The position numbers and the translations under genes are program-made. From JAEUMD01 sp050250815 (GTDB lineage: Bacteria > Pseudomonadota > Alphaproteobacteria > Rhizobiales > Hyphomicrobiaceae), in assembly GCA_050250815.1 (NCBI GenBank), contig JBFWNY010000031.1, positions 1 to 43,018 on the forward strand: a DNA stretch of 43,018 nt, given 5' to 3'. This document shows positions 17,587 through 26,128 of this stretch, one piece after another. Each line of letters starts with the position of its first letter. Positions within the stretch are counted from its first letter, which is position 1. Below the pieces are notes generated by a model. That model was not told where the DNA came from. It saw nothing but the letters and a program-made list of their open reading frames with translations, and did no database searches.

Positions 17587-18753
17587 ATGGGGAATTTCAA
17601 TCCGACGCCTGTGGGACCGTTAGGCGGTCCCGGCAGAACCGCGCTGGCAAGTGCGGGGCAATGGCGCGCCCACGCGTTGCGGCTGTCATTCACGATGCTG
17701 CTCGCCGTCGCGCTGATCGCCTGGGCGATGACGGTGACACGTGCCGAGCCGGGAACGTCGACGGAGGCCGCGTGCAAGGCTCAGGACGTTTTGGGTGTCG
17801 AGCGGATTGTGGAAGTCGACACGACCGACGGCCCGCGCCTGGGCAATCTGCAATACAAGGAGATCGATTTCCTCGAGCCGGGCGAGGTCGTGCTGACGTT
17901 CGATGACGGCCCGGGCCATGCCACCACCGAGCGCGTGCTCGAAGCACTCGCCCGCCACTGCGCGAAGGCCACCTTCTTCATGGTCGGCCGCATGGCTCTC
18001 GCCCACCCGGATCTGGTGAAGCGCGTTGCCGCGCTCGGTCACACTGTTGCCTCGCACACCTGGTCGCACGCCAATCTGGGGAAACTTTCGGAAGAGAAAG
18101 CGACGCGTGAGATCGAGCTTGGCTTCAGTGCGGTGACCACCGCGCTCGGCCACCCCATCGCGCCGTTCTTTCGCTTCCCCTATCTCCGCGACACGCGGCG
18201 GAGCATTTCGCACCTGGAAGGACGCAATCTGGGCATCTTCTCGATCGACGTGGACGCTTACGACTACCGCTCCCACGATGTGAAGAAGATGCAGAACAAC
18301 ATCCTCAAGGGGCTTGAAAAGAAGGGTAAGGGCATCCTCCTGTTCCATGACATTCAGCCAGCGACGGCGGCAGGATTGTCGAACCTCCTCGACGAGCTGA
18401 AGGCGCGCAACTTCAAGATCGTGCACCTCGTGCCCAAGGCACCCGCGACCACGCTCGCGACCTTCGACCAGATGGCGGCGAAAGAGGCTGGACGGCGGGC
18501 GGTGGCCTCCGCGCGAGCCCCCCTCTCACCCCGCGCCGTGACGTGGGCCATGGAGGAGGGTGAAGCGACCTCGGCGACCGTCACGCGGCCGGAGGACCAA
18601 GCCTCCTTACCGTGGAAGCCGGTCGACGTGGTGAAGGAGCGCACCAGCAGAAGGGCGTCCGATCCAACGCGCCGGGCGGAGGCGGAACGCAAGGAGCGCC
18701 CGTCCTGGAAGCGCCCCGAACCGACGTGGATGGATAAAATTCACAACTTCTAG
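17587..18753 (+). CDS. Secreted polysaccharide deacetylase 1 (NodB domain)
   Basis: 388 residues from ATG 17587 (GAGGGA upstream). A signal or anchor segment lies at about 30-50 (LSFTMLLAVALIAWA). The carbohydrate esterase 4 motifs are intact: TFDDGP (104-109, catalytic and metal aspartates), SHTWSH (156-161, metal histidines), RFPY (196-199) and LFHD (252-255). These enzymes remove acetyl groups from N-acetylglucosamine polymers such as peptidoglycan or chitin-like chains. The last 90 residues are a charged Arg/Glu/Pro-rich tail without a domain. It is related over its length to the next gene: both share the LGVERIVE stretch before the catalytic domain. Confidence 0.9.
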   Translation: MGNFNPTPVGPLGGPGRTALASAGQWRAHALRLSFTMLLAVALIAWAMTVTRAEPGTSTEAACKAQDVLGVERIVEVDTTDGPRLGNLQYKEIDFLEPGEVVLTFDDGPGHATTERVLEALARHCAKATFFMVGRMALAHPDLVKRVAALGHTVASHTWSHANLGKLSEEKATREIELGFSAVTTALGHPIAPFFRFPYLRDTRRSISHLEGRNLGIFSIDVDAYDYRSHDVKKMQNNILKGLEKKGKGILLFHDIQPATAAGLSNLLDELKARNFKIVHLVPKAPATTLATFDQMAAKEAGRRAVASARAPLSPRAVTWAMEEGEATSATVTRPEDQASLPWKPVDVVKERTSRRASDPTRRAEAERKERPSWKRPEPTWMDKIHNF

Positions 18754-18994
18754 CAACCAACCCGCCCATTCATCACACTCTTAAGTGGCACCTCTTTACG
18801 CTTGCTTGTCAAGTTTCCGTTAGTCTCTCTCTCGGCGGATGCCGCGCGTCCGTCTCGGTGATCCGCCTCGGGCCGCGGTGTGGCCGGTTCGCGCCTCGCC
18901 CGGCTGTATGCGTCCACTGCGGCGTGACACCCCCTTGCGGCAGCTCCCGTTTTCGCCAATGTGGCGAGGGGATTACGCCTTTGGATACGAGGGA

Positions 18995-20200
18995 ATGCTG
19001 AGCAATCACGGGGCCAGACTGCGGGCATCATGCTCGCCGCTCGGGACGCGGCGCCGGCTCGGCGTGCTCGCATCGGCGGTCTGCAGCCTGACTACAGCGC
19101 TTGTCATGATGTCGACGACGTCCGCGACGGCCGCCGGCGACAAGTCCGCGACTTGCGGCCCCGACGCACTCGGTGTGGAGCGGATCGTCGAAATCGACAC
19201 GCGCTCCGGCCCCCTGTTCGGCCGCATCACGCGGCAGCAGAACGAGCAGCGGTTCCTTCGCCCGAAAGAGGTCGTCCTGACGTTCGACGACGGCCCGATG
19301 CCCTGGATCACCCGCGCCATCCTTGACACGCTCGACAGCCACTGCGCCAAGGCGACCTTCTTCTCGGTCGGCCGGATGGCGATGGCCTACCCCGCCACCC
19401 TGCGTGATGTCGTCAGCCGCGGGCATACGCTGGGCTCGCATACCTGGTCGCATCCGCTCAACATGCGCCGCCTCAAATCGGACAAGGCGCGCGACGAGTT
19501 CGAGCGCGGCTTTGCCGCCTTGTCGCTCGCCAGCGGGGGTAATCTCTCGCCGTTCTTCCGCTTCCCCGGATTGAGTGACAGTCCCAAACTGCTCGACAGC
19601 CTGCAGCAGCGCGGCGTCGCCGCCTTCAGCGTCGATGTGGTATCCGACGACAGCTTCATCTCCAGTCCCGCCAAGCTCGCGCGCGTGACGCTTGATCGTA
19701 TCGAGGCCGAGAACGGCGGCATCGTGCTGTTCCACGACATCAAGCCGGCGACCGCCAAGGCGCTGCCGGTAATCCTGGCCGAGCTCAAGGAGCGCGGGTT
19801 CCGGGTCGTGCACTTGCGCTCCAAGGAAATGCTGAAACCGCTGCCGGAGTTCGCGGACGAGCTTCAGCCCAAGCTCGTGAAGGCCGACCCTCCTCAGGGA
19901 CGTTCGGCGATGCGCGCGGCGATGCTGCCTTTCTTCGGTGCTATCGGACCTGAACGGGTCGCGCATGCGGCGGCTGCAACGGCTCAGGAGCAGGTCGCGG
20001 TCGAAACACTGAGCCCGGCGGCACGCGAGCGCCTCGGTGCGGGCCGCGAAACTTCGACCGAAGCGCCTGCGGTCTCGCGCGGCGCGGCCAAGCGGCGGCG
20101 GTCGGCAGAACGGTCCGAGCACGCCGCGCGCACGTCCACTGGAAGCGGCTGGTCCACGGAGATCCGGCGGCAGCGCTTCAACCGCACCTTGTTCGACTGA
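18995..20200 (+). CDS. Secreted polysaccharide deacetylase 2 (NodB domain)
   Basis: 401 residues from ATG 18995. The start is uncertain: the frame is open from 18839, but from 18995 the distance to the signal peptide end (about residue 47, SATAA-GD) matches the paralogue upstream. CE4 motifs: TFDDGP (96-101), SHTWSH (148-153), RFPG (189-192, Gly in place of the usual Tyr) and LFHD. All metal-binding residues remain, so it is probably active. The C terminus (from about 300) is an Ala/Arg-rich disordered tail. Together with deacetylase 1 it forms a tandem pair, separated by about 240 bp, so each may have its own promoter. Confidence 0.88.
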   Translation: MLSNHGARLRASCSPLGTRRRLGVLASAVCSLTTALVMMSTTSATAAGDKSATCGPDALGVERIVEIDTRSGPLFGRITRQQNEQRFLRPKEVVLTFDDGPMPWITRAILDTLDSHCAKATFFSVGRMAMAYPATLRDVVSRGHTLGSHTWSHPLNMRRLKSDKARDEFERGFAALSLASGGNLSPFFRFPGLSDSPKLLDSLQQRGVAAFSVDVVSDDSFISSPAKLARVTLDRIEAENGGIVLFHDIKPATAKALPVILAELKERGFRVVHLRSKEMLKPLPEFADELQPKLVKADPPQGRSAMRAAMLPFFGAIGPERVAHAAAATAQEQVAVETLSPAARERLGAGRETSTEAPAVSRGAAKRRRSAERSEHAARTSTGSGWSTEIRRQRFNRTLFD

Positions 20201-20271
20201 CGCAGTTCATAGTCCGGCGCACAGCAGGCCATTGCCAAACTTGCGCGGCTTGCGCGGGACCGTGACCGTCT

Positions 20272-20952
20272 CTAGCGGCTCGGCAGCACCAACCGAACGA
20301 CGCGGGTGTCGCCCTTCAGGCTATCCATGGCAGCGCGAGCTTGCGCCTCGTCGGCCTGGGTGAAGCGCACCTTGTAGAGACCGCCCTTGAGCGGACCGTC
20401 CGCCAGTCGCGCACCGGCCTTGTCGAGGGCAGCGGCGATCTCCGAAAGCAGAATGCCGTCATTGAAGCCGACGAGCGCGGTGAGGACCGCCGTCTCGCTC
20501 GGACCCGCTGCGGTCTTGAAGCCGCCGCCGTCGTCGCGATTGAGAAGCACGGTACCGACGACCGCGCTCTGGGCAAGCACGACGGCCGCGGCTGCAATGG
20601 CGGCGTAGCGCACACCCATCGGCGAGGGATTGACGAACAGCTCGCGGATTCCGGCCAGGAGACCCTTGGCCTTCTCTTGGGTCACGAAGCGGGCAAGCTT
20701 CGGCTCGGCCGCGATCGTGTCAAACAGGCGATCGGTGGCTCTGGCCGACGGGAACCCTTGTGCCTCGGCGACCGAGATGGCGGCGGCACGTTCGTCCCGC
20801 GCGAGTTCGATGTGCTCGGCGAAGTCAGGGTTCTTGCGCAGGAACGCCTCGACGCGCCGCGCATCATCCGCGCTGATGCGTCCGGTGACATACCAGGGCA
20901 CCAGCATCTCGATCTCGTCGCGCTCCGACAGCGCGTCCATATCAGTCGTCAT
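20272..20952 (-). CDS. Membrane anti-sigma factor for the adjacent ECF sigma factor
   Basis: 226 residues. The N-terminal cytoplasmic helical domain (about 5-55, EMLVPWYVTGRISADDARRV) resembles the anti-sigma domain but lacks the HxxxCxxC zinc motif. One membrane helix (about 114-140) is followed by a periplasmic part with a C-terminal helix/strand module (LYKVRFTQADEAQARAAMDS). Its ATG at 20952 overlaps the sigma stop as ATGA, which implies coupled synthesis. It is expected to hold the sigma factor at the inner membrane until a signal arrives; the signal is unknown. Confidence 0.78.
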   Translation of the reverse strand: MTTDMDALSERDEIEMLVPWYVTGRISADDARRVEAFLRKNPDFAEHIELARDERAAAISVAEAQGFPSARATDRLFDTIAAEPKLARFVTQEKAKGLLAGIRELFVNPSPMGVRYAAIAAAAVVLAQSAVVGTVLLNRDDGGGFKTAAGPSETAVLTALVGFNDGILLSEIAAALDKAGARLADGPLKGGLYKVRFTQADEAQARAAMDSLKGDTRVVRLVLPSR

Positions 20953-21512
20953 GGCCAACCTCGATCCACACCGGCCTTGAGGAGAAGCTCTGAGAGCTTC
21001 TTGCGGGCATAGAACAAACGGGTTTTGACCGTGTTCTCTGGAATTCCGATGATCTCGGCCACCTCCGCGACCGACATCTCCTGGTAGTAGACGAGATCGA
21101 CAATCTCGCGATGCTCAGCGGAGAGACCGTTGAGGCACCGCCTGAGGGCCTCGGCCTTGTCCAACTTTTGAGTTGTGACCTCAGGCGTATCGCTGTCGTC
21201 GGCAATCTCGGCTGCCGCGTCCTCGTCCCAGGAGGACTCGCGGCGCTTGCGCAGCCGGCTGACGGCGCGGTTGCGCGCGATCGACAGAAGCCAGGTTCCG
21301 ACCTGGGAGCGACCTTCATACCGCTCGGCATTGCGCCAGACCTCCATGAACACCTCGTTCGACAGCTCCTCCGCCATGCCCTCGTCGCGCACGAGGCGCA
21401 TGAGGAAGCGGAACAGCCGCACCTGATGCCGTCCGACCAGCGCACGCAGGGCGAGTTCATCGCGCCCGGCGATGCGCTGAATGAGGTTGACGTCATCCGC
21501 GAGGGGTTTCAT
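20949..21512 (-). CDS. ECF-type RNA polymerase sigma factor
   Basis: 187 residues with region 2 (about 9-95: ALVGRHQVRLFRFLMRLVRD, EELSNEVFMEVWRNA, GTWLLSIARNRAVSRLRKRR) and region 4 (about 125-180: LSAEHREIVDLVYYQEMSVA, then the helix-turn-helix EIIGIPENTVKTRLFYARKK). Region 3 is missing, as in all ECF factors. It directs transcription of a stress regulon together with its co-encoded anti-sigma factor. I found no clear GGAAC-type autoregulated promoter upstream. Confidence 0.92.
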   Translation of the reverse strand: MKPLADDVNLIQRIAGRDELALRALVGRHQVRLFRFLMRLVRDEGMAEELSNEVFMEVWRNAERYEGRSQVGTWLLSIARNRAVSRLRKRRESSWDEDAAAEIADDSDTPEVTTQKLDKAEALRRCLNGLSAEHREIVDLVYYQEMSVAEVAEIIGIPENTVKTRLFYARKKLSELLLKAGVDRGWP

Positions 21513-21857
21513 GCGATCGTCATCCGATCACCCGAAGCCGATCCCCGCACCTCGCCCCATAGGTCGCGGCGGCGGCGGAAACGGTTCAAAGGCCGGATGT
21601 GGCAGGGTCTGGCTGCGCCAGCGGTGCCGGCTGAGTTGAAGATCACGTCTGAATTCCTCCGCCGTTTTGGGCGTGGCGCCCTTAACGGTATGGTCTGGCG
21701 GCACCATATGTCCTTGGCGCGCCTGCCGCCAGAGCAGGCCAGCAGGGACCCTGCTGGCTGGCCCGGTTTCGTTAACAGTCTTGGGCGCGCGCTCGGGGAG
21801 CGCTAGGTTGTGCAGCGCGGAAGACTACGACAATCCACCGACAGGCGGAGGGGCCCA
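21513..21857. other. Divergent intergenic region, sigma factor / molybdenum hydroxylase
   Basis: No gene is visible in 345 bp. It contains the perfect inverted repeat at 21738-21758 and otherwise nothing that I can assign. Promoters for both flanking transcripts should lie here. Confidence 0.5.
21738..21758. repeat. Perfect 10-bp inverted repeat before the hydroxylase genes
   Basis: GCCAGCAGGG (21738-21747) and CCCTGCTGGC (21749-21758) flank a single A. The near-zero loop suits a protein-binding palindrome better than an RNA hairpin, though a larger loop could form by opening the centre. It is 100 bp upstream of GTG 21858. Confidence 0.55.
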
Positions 21858-22328
21858 GTGAAATTGACGATCGACGTGAATGGCGGCCGGCACGACATCG
21901 ATGTCGATCCGGAGATGCCACTGCTGTGGGTCATCCGCGACGAGTTGAAGCTTACCGGCACGAAGTTCGGCTGCGGTGTGGCTCAGTGCGGCGCCTGCAC
22001 CGTGATGCTGGACGGTGAGGCGGTCCGGTCGTGCGTGACGCCGGCCGAGACCGTGGCGGATGGCAAAGTTGTAACCATCGAGGGGCTTGCCGGCCGCGTG
22101 GCGGACGCCGTCAAGGCGGCATGGATCGAGCGCGACGTGCCCCAGTGTGGCTACTGCCAGTCGGGTCAAATCGTGTCGGCCGTCGCGCTGCTGTCAAAGA
22201 ACGATGCGCCCTCGGATGCCGATATCGATGCGGCCATGGAAGGCAACATCTGCCGCTGCGCGACCTACGTGCGCATCAGGCAGGCCATCCACCTCGCGGC
22301 GAAAAATCTGAAGGGCAGCAAGCCATGA
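21858..22328 (+). CDS. [2Fe-2S] subunit of a molybdenum hydroxylase (isoquinoline 1-oxidoreductase alpha type)
   Basis: 156 residues from GTG 21858, with GGAGGGG just upstream. The N-terminal plant-type ferredoxin cluster uses Cys39, Cys44, Cys47 and Cys59 (CGVAQCGAC). The C-terminal helical cluster uses Cys97, Cys100, Cys132 and Cys134 (CGYC and CRC). This is the standard small subunit of xanthine-oxidase-family enzymes. It carries electrons from the molybdenum site to an external acceptor. Its stop overlaps the large-subunit start (ATGA). No FAD subunit or cytochrome gene is adjacent. Confidence 0.94.
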   Translation: MKLTIDVNGGRHDIDVDPEMPLLWVIRDELKLTGTKFGCGVAQCGACTVMLDGEAVRSCVTPAETVADGKVVTIEGLAGRVADAVKAAWIERDVPQCGYCQSGQIVSAVALLSKNDAPSDADIDAAMEGNICRCATYVRIRQAIHLAAKNLKGSKP

Positions 22329-24520
22329 CAGCCGAAGCACACGAGACACCGTCGTCGGCGAGCCGGCGAAACGTGCTGAAGGGGTTAGGTGCCGCGGGCG
22401 CGGGGCTCGTTATCGGCGTGACACTGCCGGTCAGCGCCCGGGCACAGTCTGGTGCCGGCCGCCCCCTGGCGGCGGCAGGAGCCGACGCATCCTTCGCGCC
22501 GAACGCATTCGTGCGCATCGCGCCCGACAATACGGTGACCGTGCTGATCAAGCACATCGAGTTCGGTCAGGGCCCCTATACCGGTCTTGCGACACTCGTC
22601 GCTGAGGAACTTGATGCGGACTGGAGCCAGATTAGGGCCGAGGCGGCGCCCGCAGACGTCATTCGTTACAAGAATCTCGTGCTCGGAGTGCAGGGTACCG
22701 GCGGCTCGACCGCCATCGCCAATTCGTATGAGCAGATGCGCAAGGCGGGAGCCGCCGCGCGGGCAATGCTGGTCGCAGCGGCGGCAAACGCCTGGAAGGT
22801 TCCGGCTTCCGAGATCGACGTGAAGAAGGGACGGATCGGGCACACGGCATCCGGCAAGTCGGGAACGTTCGGCGAGTTTGCCGCTGCCGCCGCCAAGCTC
22901 GAACCTCCTGCGGATGTGGTTCTGAAGAAGCCGGAGAATTTCACGCTCATCGGCCAGACGGTCCCCAAGCTCGACACCACCCCGAAGTCCACCGGCAAGG
23001 CGATCTACACCATCGATCAGCAGCTGCCCGGACAACTCACCGTCCTCATTGCATACCCGCCGCGCTTCGGAGCGACGGTGGCCAGCGTCGACGACAAGGC
23101 CGCGCTCGCCATCAAGGGCGTCGCTGCAGTGCGCGTGATCCCACAAGGCGTTGCGGTCTATGCCGACGGCTTCTGGGCCGCAAACAAGGGACGCGAAGCG
23201 CTCGCCGTCACCTGGGACGAAAGCAAGGCCGAGAAACGCTCGACAGCCGAAATCCTGGAGCTCTGCCGGCAGCAGGCTGCAACGCCCGGCAAGATCGCCG
23301 CCGAACGCGGCGCAGCGCCGAGTGCCGATGGACTGCGCCAGCTCGAGGCGGAATATGTGTTTCCCTACCTCGCCCACGCGCCGATGGAGACGCTCAACTG
23401 CGTGATCGAGGTGAGTGAGCGGAGCTGCCACCTCCGCATGGGCTCTCAGTTGCCCACCGTCGATCAGGCCGCAGTAGCCCAAGTGCTTGGTCTTCGACCC
23501 GAGGACGTCTCGATCACGACATTGCTGGCCGGCGGCAGCTTCGGCCGTCGCGCAACCCCCAACGCCGATATCGCTGTAGCAGCGGCGGAAGCCGCCAAGG
23601 CACTTGGCGAGCACCGCCCGCTCAAGCTGATCTGGACACGCGAGGACGACATCCGCGGCGGCCGCTATCGGCCGCTGAACGTGCATCGCATCAAGGGCGC
23701 GGTAGATGCCGCGGGCAACATCGTGTCGTGGGAGCAGACGATCGCGGGCCAGTCGATCATCGCAGGCACGGCCTTCGCGGCGCAGATGATGAAGGACGGC
23801 AAGGACCCGACCATGACGGAAGGCGCCGCCGATCTGGCTTACGCTATTCCGCATCTCAAGGTCGACGTGCACATGATCGAGGCCGGCGTGCCGGTGCTGT
23901 GGTGGCGCTCGGTCGGTCACTCAGTCACCGGCTTCTCGACTGAGACGTTTATCGACGAGTTGCTGGCTCTCGCCGGCAAGGATCCCGTTGAAGGCCGTTT
24001 GGCACTGCTGTCCGGACAACCGCGACACGCGGGCGTGCTGCGCGAGGTGGCGCGCATGGCCGGATGGGGTGGCAGCGTGGAGCCCGGACGCGCGCGCGGC
24101 GTCGCCGTGCACAAGTCCTTCAAAAGCTACGTGGCGCAGATCGCGGAAGTCTCCGCCGGCAAGGACGGGACTCCGCGCGTGCACAAGGTCTGGTGCGCGG
24201 TCGACTGCGGCATTGTGGTGAACCCGGATATCGTTCGGGCTCAAATGGAGGGCGGCATTGGCTACGGCCTGGGTGCGGCCCTGTTCGGCGCGATTACGCT
24301 CGACAAAGGCGCCGTTGCCCAGTCGAACTTCCACGACTACCGCAGCCTGCGCATCAACGAGATGCCGGACGTCGAGGTGTCCATCATCAAGTCCACTGAG
24401 GCCCCGACCGGCGTCGGCGAGCCGGGCGTGCCGCCGATCGCACCGGCTGTCGCCAATGCGTGGGCCAAGCTGACGGGAACCCGCGTGCGCCAGTTGCCGT
24501 TCGTCGGCAACGCCGTTTGA
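22325..24520 (+). CDS. Molybdopterin-binding large subunit of a molybdenum hydroxylase (isoquinoline 1-oxidoreductase beta type)
   Basis: 731 residues. A Tat signal (SRRNVLKGLGAAGAG, residues 13-27, then an ARA-Q cleavage site near 40) indicates export of the folded complex. The catalytic glutamate lies in GVGEPG near the C terminus, and the AGGSFGRR loop binds the cofactor. It belongs to the cytosine-dinucleotide-type IorB/aldehyde oxidase group that hydroxylates N-heterocycles or oxidises aldehydes; the true substrate is unknown. The small subunit has no Tat signal and would travel with this one. Start ATG 22325 follows the small-subunit stop by overlap. Confidence 0.92.
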   Translation: MTAEAHETPSSASRRNVLKGLGAAGAGLVIGVTLPVSARAQSGAGRPLAAAGADASFAPNAFVRIAPDNTVTVLIKHIEFGQGPYTGLATLVAEELDADWSQIRAEAAPADVIRYKNLVLGVQGTGGSTAIANSYEQMRKAGAAARAMLVAAAANAWKVPASEIDVKKGRIGHTASGKSGTFGEFAAAAAKLEPPADVVLKKPENFTLIGQTVPKLDTTPKSTGKAIYTIDQQLPGQLTVLIAYPPRFGATVASVDDKAALAIKGVAAVRVIPQGVAVYADGFWAANKGREALAVTWDESKAEKRSTAEILELCRQQAATPGKIAAERGAAPSADGLRQLEAEYVFPYLAHAPMETLNCVIEVSERSCHLRMGSQLPTVDQAAVAQVLGLRPEDVSITTLLAGGSFGRRATPNADIAVAAAEAAKALGEHRPLKLIWTREDDIRGGRYRPLNVHRIKGAVDAAGNIVSWEQTIAGQSIIAGTAFAAQMMKDGKDPTMTEGAADLAYAIPHLKVDVHMIEAGVPVLWWRSVGHSVTGFSTETFIDELLALAGKDPVEGRLALLSGQPRHAGVLREVARMAGWGGSVEPGRARGVAVHKSFKSYVAQIAEVSAGKDGTPRVHKVWCAVDCGIVVNPDIVRAQMEGGIGYGLGAALFGAITLDKGAVAQSNFHDYRSLRINEMPDVEVSIIKSTEAPTGVGEPGVPPIAPAVANAWAKLTGTRVRQLPFVGNAV

Positions 24521-24636
24521 GCGCCGCGGCGTCGGCCTCCGGCACAGACCGGCAACGCACGGCCGACCGCGGCGCAGGAGTTTCCTGCCACCGGTCAGAT
24601 ACAATGCGCCTGGAAACTTGGAGCGCCTCAGAAATC

Positions 24637-24721
24637 TGGTGCGGTCGAGAGGACTCGAACCTCCACGGGTCGCCCCGCTACCACCTCAAGGTAGTGCGTC
24701 TACCAATTCCGCCACGACCGC
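24637..24721 (-). tRNA. tRNA-Leu, anticodon GAG
   Basis: The 85-nt gene folds into a leucine-type cloverleaf. The acceptor GCGGTCG at the 5' end pairs with CGACCGC at the 3' end. The anticodon loop TTGAGGT sits between CTACC and GGTAG, putting GAG at 24687-24685. The D arm (GGCGGAATTGGTAGACGC), a variable arm around CGGGGCGACCC and the T arm GAGGTTCGAGTCCTC are typical. The 3' CCA is encoded. It reads CUC and CUU codons. Confidence 0.97.
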
Positions 24722-24743
24722 ATCGTGAGGACATGAAGGCGCC

Positions 24744-24772
24744 CATATAGCGAAGACTTCGGCCTCGCACAA
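24744..24772 (-). promoter_or_regulatory. Sigma-70-like promoter of the tRNA-Leu gene
   Basis: On the minus strand TTGTGC (-35) and TATATG (-10) are separated by exactly 17 bp. The -10 box ends 22 bp before the first base of the tRNA, leaving a leader of roughly 15 nt. It partly overlaps the region just upstream of lipB on the other strand. Confidence 0.7.
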
Positions 24773-24828
24773 GCACGCAGGCGATGCTCTATTCTGCCGG
24801 ACGCGCACAACGATTCTGGAGCCTGCCC

Positions 24829-25566
24829 GTGGCGGACCTGGAGCACCAAGTGTCACCTCTCCCGGCATGTGCGCCGGCCTCGGAGGTCGCCGGCGAACCG
24901 GTGCTCTGGGCAATCAGCGACCAGCCGGTTCCCTACGAGGCCGCCGTTGCCTTCATGCAGAGCCGCGCCCGCGACATCCGCGACGGCAAGGCCTCCGAAC
25001 TGGTCTGGCTACTCGAGCACCCGCCACTCTATACCGCTGGCACCAGCGCTCGAGCCGAGGACCTGCTCGCACCCGGCCGCTTTCCCGTCCACAAGACGGG
25101 TCGCGGCGGGCAGTTCACCTACCACGGGCCGGGGCAGCGCGTGGGCTATGTGATGCTCGACGTCAAGCGCCGGTACGGCGACGTGCGCGCATTCGTCTGT
25201 GCACTCGAGCGGCTCATCATCGACACGCTGGCCCGCTTCAACATTCGCGGAGAGGTGCGCGATGGGCGTGTCGGTGTCTGGGTCCCTCGGCCCGAGCGCG
25301 GCGATGGCGTGGAGGACAAGATTGCCGCAATCGGCATCCGTCTGACGCGGTGGGTGAGCTACCACGGCTTCGCGATCAACGTCGATCCGGACCTGGAGCA
25401 CTTCTCGGGCATCAACCCCTGCGGCATCACCGAACATGGTGTGACGAGCTTCCTCGATCTCGGCCACATCGTGTCGCTGGAGGAGGTCGATATGGCCCTG
25501 AAGGCGAGCTTCGCAGCTCTCATCGGCCCCGTTCAGCCGACGAACGCCCCCGACCTCACGGACTGA
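24829..25566 (+). CDS. lipB: Octanoyltransferase LipB
   Basis: 245 residues. It transfers octanoyl groups from acyl carrier protein to lipoyl domains in the cytoplasm. Counting from GTG 24829: RGGQFTYHGPGQ at 92-103, the catalytic Lys164 in KIAAIGIRLTRWVSYHG, and the catalytic Cys198 in GINPCGI, all LipB hallmarks. GTG 24829 has GGAG 8 nt upstream; an in-frame ATG at 24784 without a clear ribosome site would add 15 residues. No lipA gene is nearby. A strong hairpin lies downstream, though its T tract faces the other strand. Confidence 0.94.
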   Translation: MADLEHQVSPLPACAPASEVAGEPVLWAISDQPVPYEAAVAFMQSRARDIRDGKASELVWLLEHPPLYTAGTSARAEDLLAPGRFPVHKTGRGGQFTYHGPGQRVGYVMLDVKRRYGDVRAFVCALERLIIDTLARFNIRGEVRDGRVGVWVPRPERGDGVEDKIAAIGIRLTRWVSYHGFAINVDPDLEHFSGINPCGITEHGVTSFLDLGHIVSLEEVDMALKASFAALIGPVQPTNAPDLTD

Positions 25567-25652
25567 ACAGAGCACAATCAGTCCGTTTCGACCACGATCG
25601 CCCCCCGTGGCAGCGGCGCTTGGATGCGCGGACAGCGAATATCTAAAGAAAA

Positions 25653-25683
25653 GGGGCCCGGCTCACGAGGTGAACCGGGCCCC
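25653..25683 (-). terminator. Rho-independent terminator of the 26328-25730 transcript
   Basis: GGGGCCCGGCTCA (25653-25665) and TGAACCGGGCCCC (25671-25683) form a 13-bp stem with one mismatch and a 5-nt loop. On the minus strand the stem is followed by TTTTCTTT, a good T tract. It may also act weakly for lipB on the plus strand. Confidence 0.85.
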
Positions 25684-25729
25684 TTGGATCTGCTTCATTG
25701 CCCGCGCTACACAGCGCCGGACAGCTACT

Positions 25730-26128
25730 TCAACGTTCGCCGCGCAGCGGCGGCACCGTCGGCGGCTGAACGGGTGCGACACCCGGGACCCCCGCCCCAT
25801 CGTCGTAGAAGAGCTTTCCGTCCTCGATCGAAACGCTGTCGTTCTTCTCGATGACGTACTCGCTGCCGTTCCCACCGGAGCCGAGACGGACGAGGCAACC
25901 CTTGGGGCAGATGCTGCCCGTCGACTGCCCATCCTTCAACACTATGGTCTCGGCGGCGGCGCCGGCGCCGATCATCAGCGTGTGCTGTCGTCCGTCACGG
26001 TTGGTGATGGATGCGGCGAGCGCCGGTGCCAGGGGGGCTATCGCCAGCGGTGCGCCGAGGACGATGGCCGCAGCAGCGGCGACAAGCGCCGCTCCTTTGC
26101 CCGGGGGCACCGTGCCGGAGGGGATCAC
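25730..26128 (-). CDS. Small exported hypothetical protein
   Basis: 132 residues from GTG 26128, which overlaps the stop of the H1-like gene (GTGA). An alternative GTG lies seven codons later. Residues 11-39 (GAALVAAAAAIVLGAPLAIA, ending PALAA) form a signal peptide. The mature part has ITNRDGRQHTLMIG, a cysteine pair CPKGC (Cys74, Cys78) and SIEDGKLFYDDG, followed by a Pro-rich tail. No known domain is recognised. The two close cysteines could bind a metal or form a disulphide. It is the last gene before a strong terminator. Confidence 0.65.
   Translation of the reverse strand: MIPSGTVPPGKGAALVAAAAAIVLGAPLAIAPLAPALAASITNRDGRQHTLMIGAGAAAETIVLKDGQSTGSICPKGCLVRLGSGGNGSEYVIEKNDSVSIEDGKLFYDDGAGVPGVAPVQPPTVPPLRGER

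Noticed and set aside
21513..21857. GGAAC-type ECF autoregulatory promoter
   Set aside because: No GGAAC with a matching -10 at 16-17 bp spacing is present on the sigma-factor strand.
22385..23920. Minus-strand frame opposite the molybdenum hydroxylase large subunit
   Set aside because: The plus-strand subunit has a Tat signal and the catalytic GVGEPG motif; the minus frame has none.
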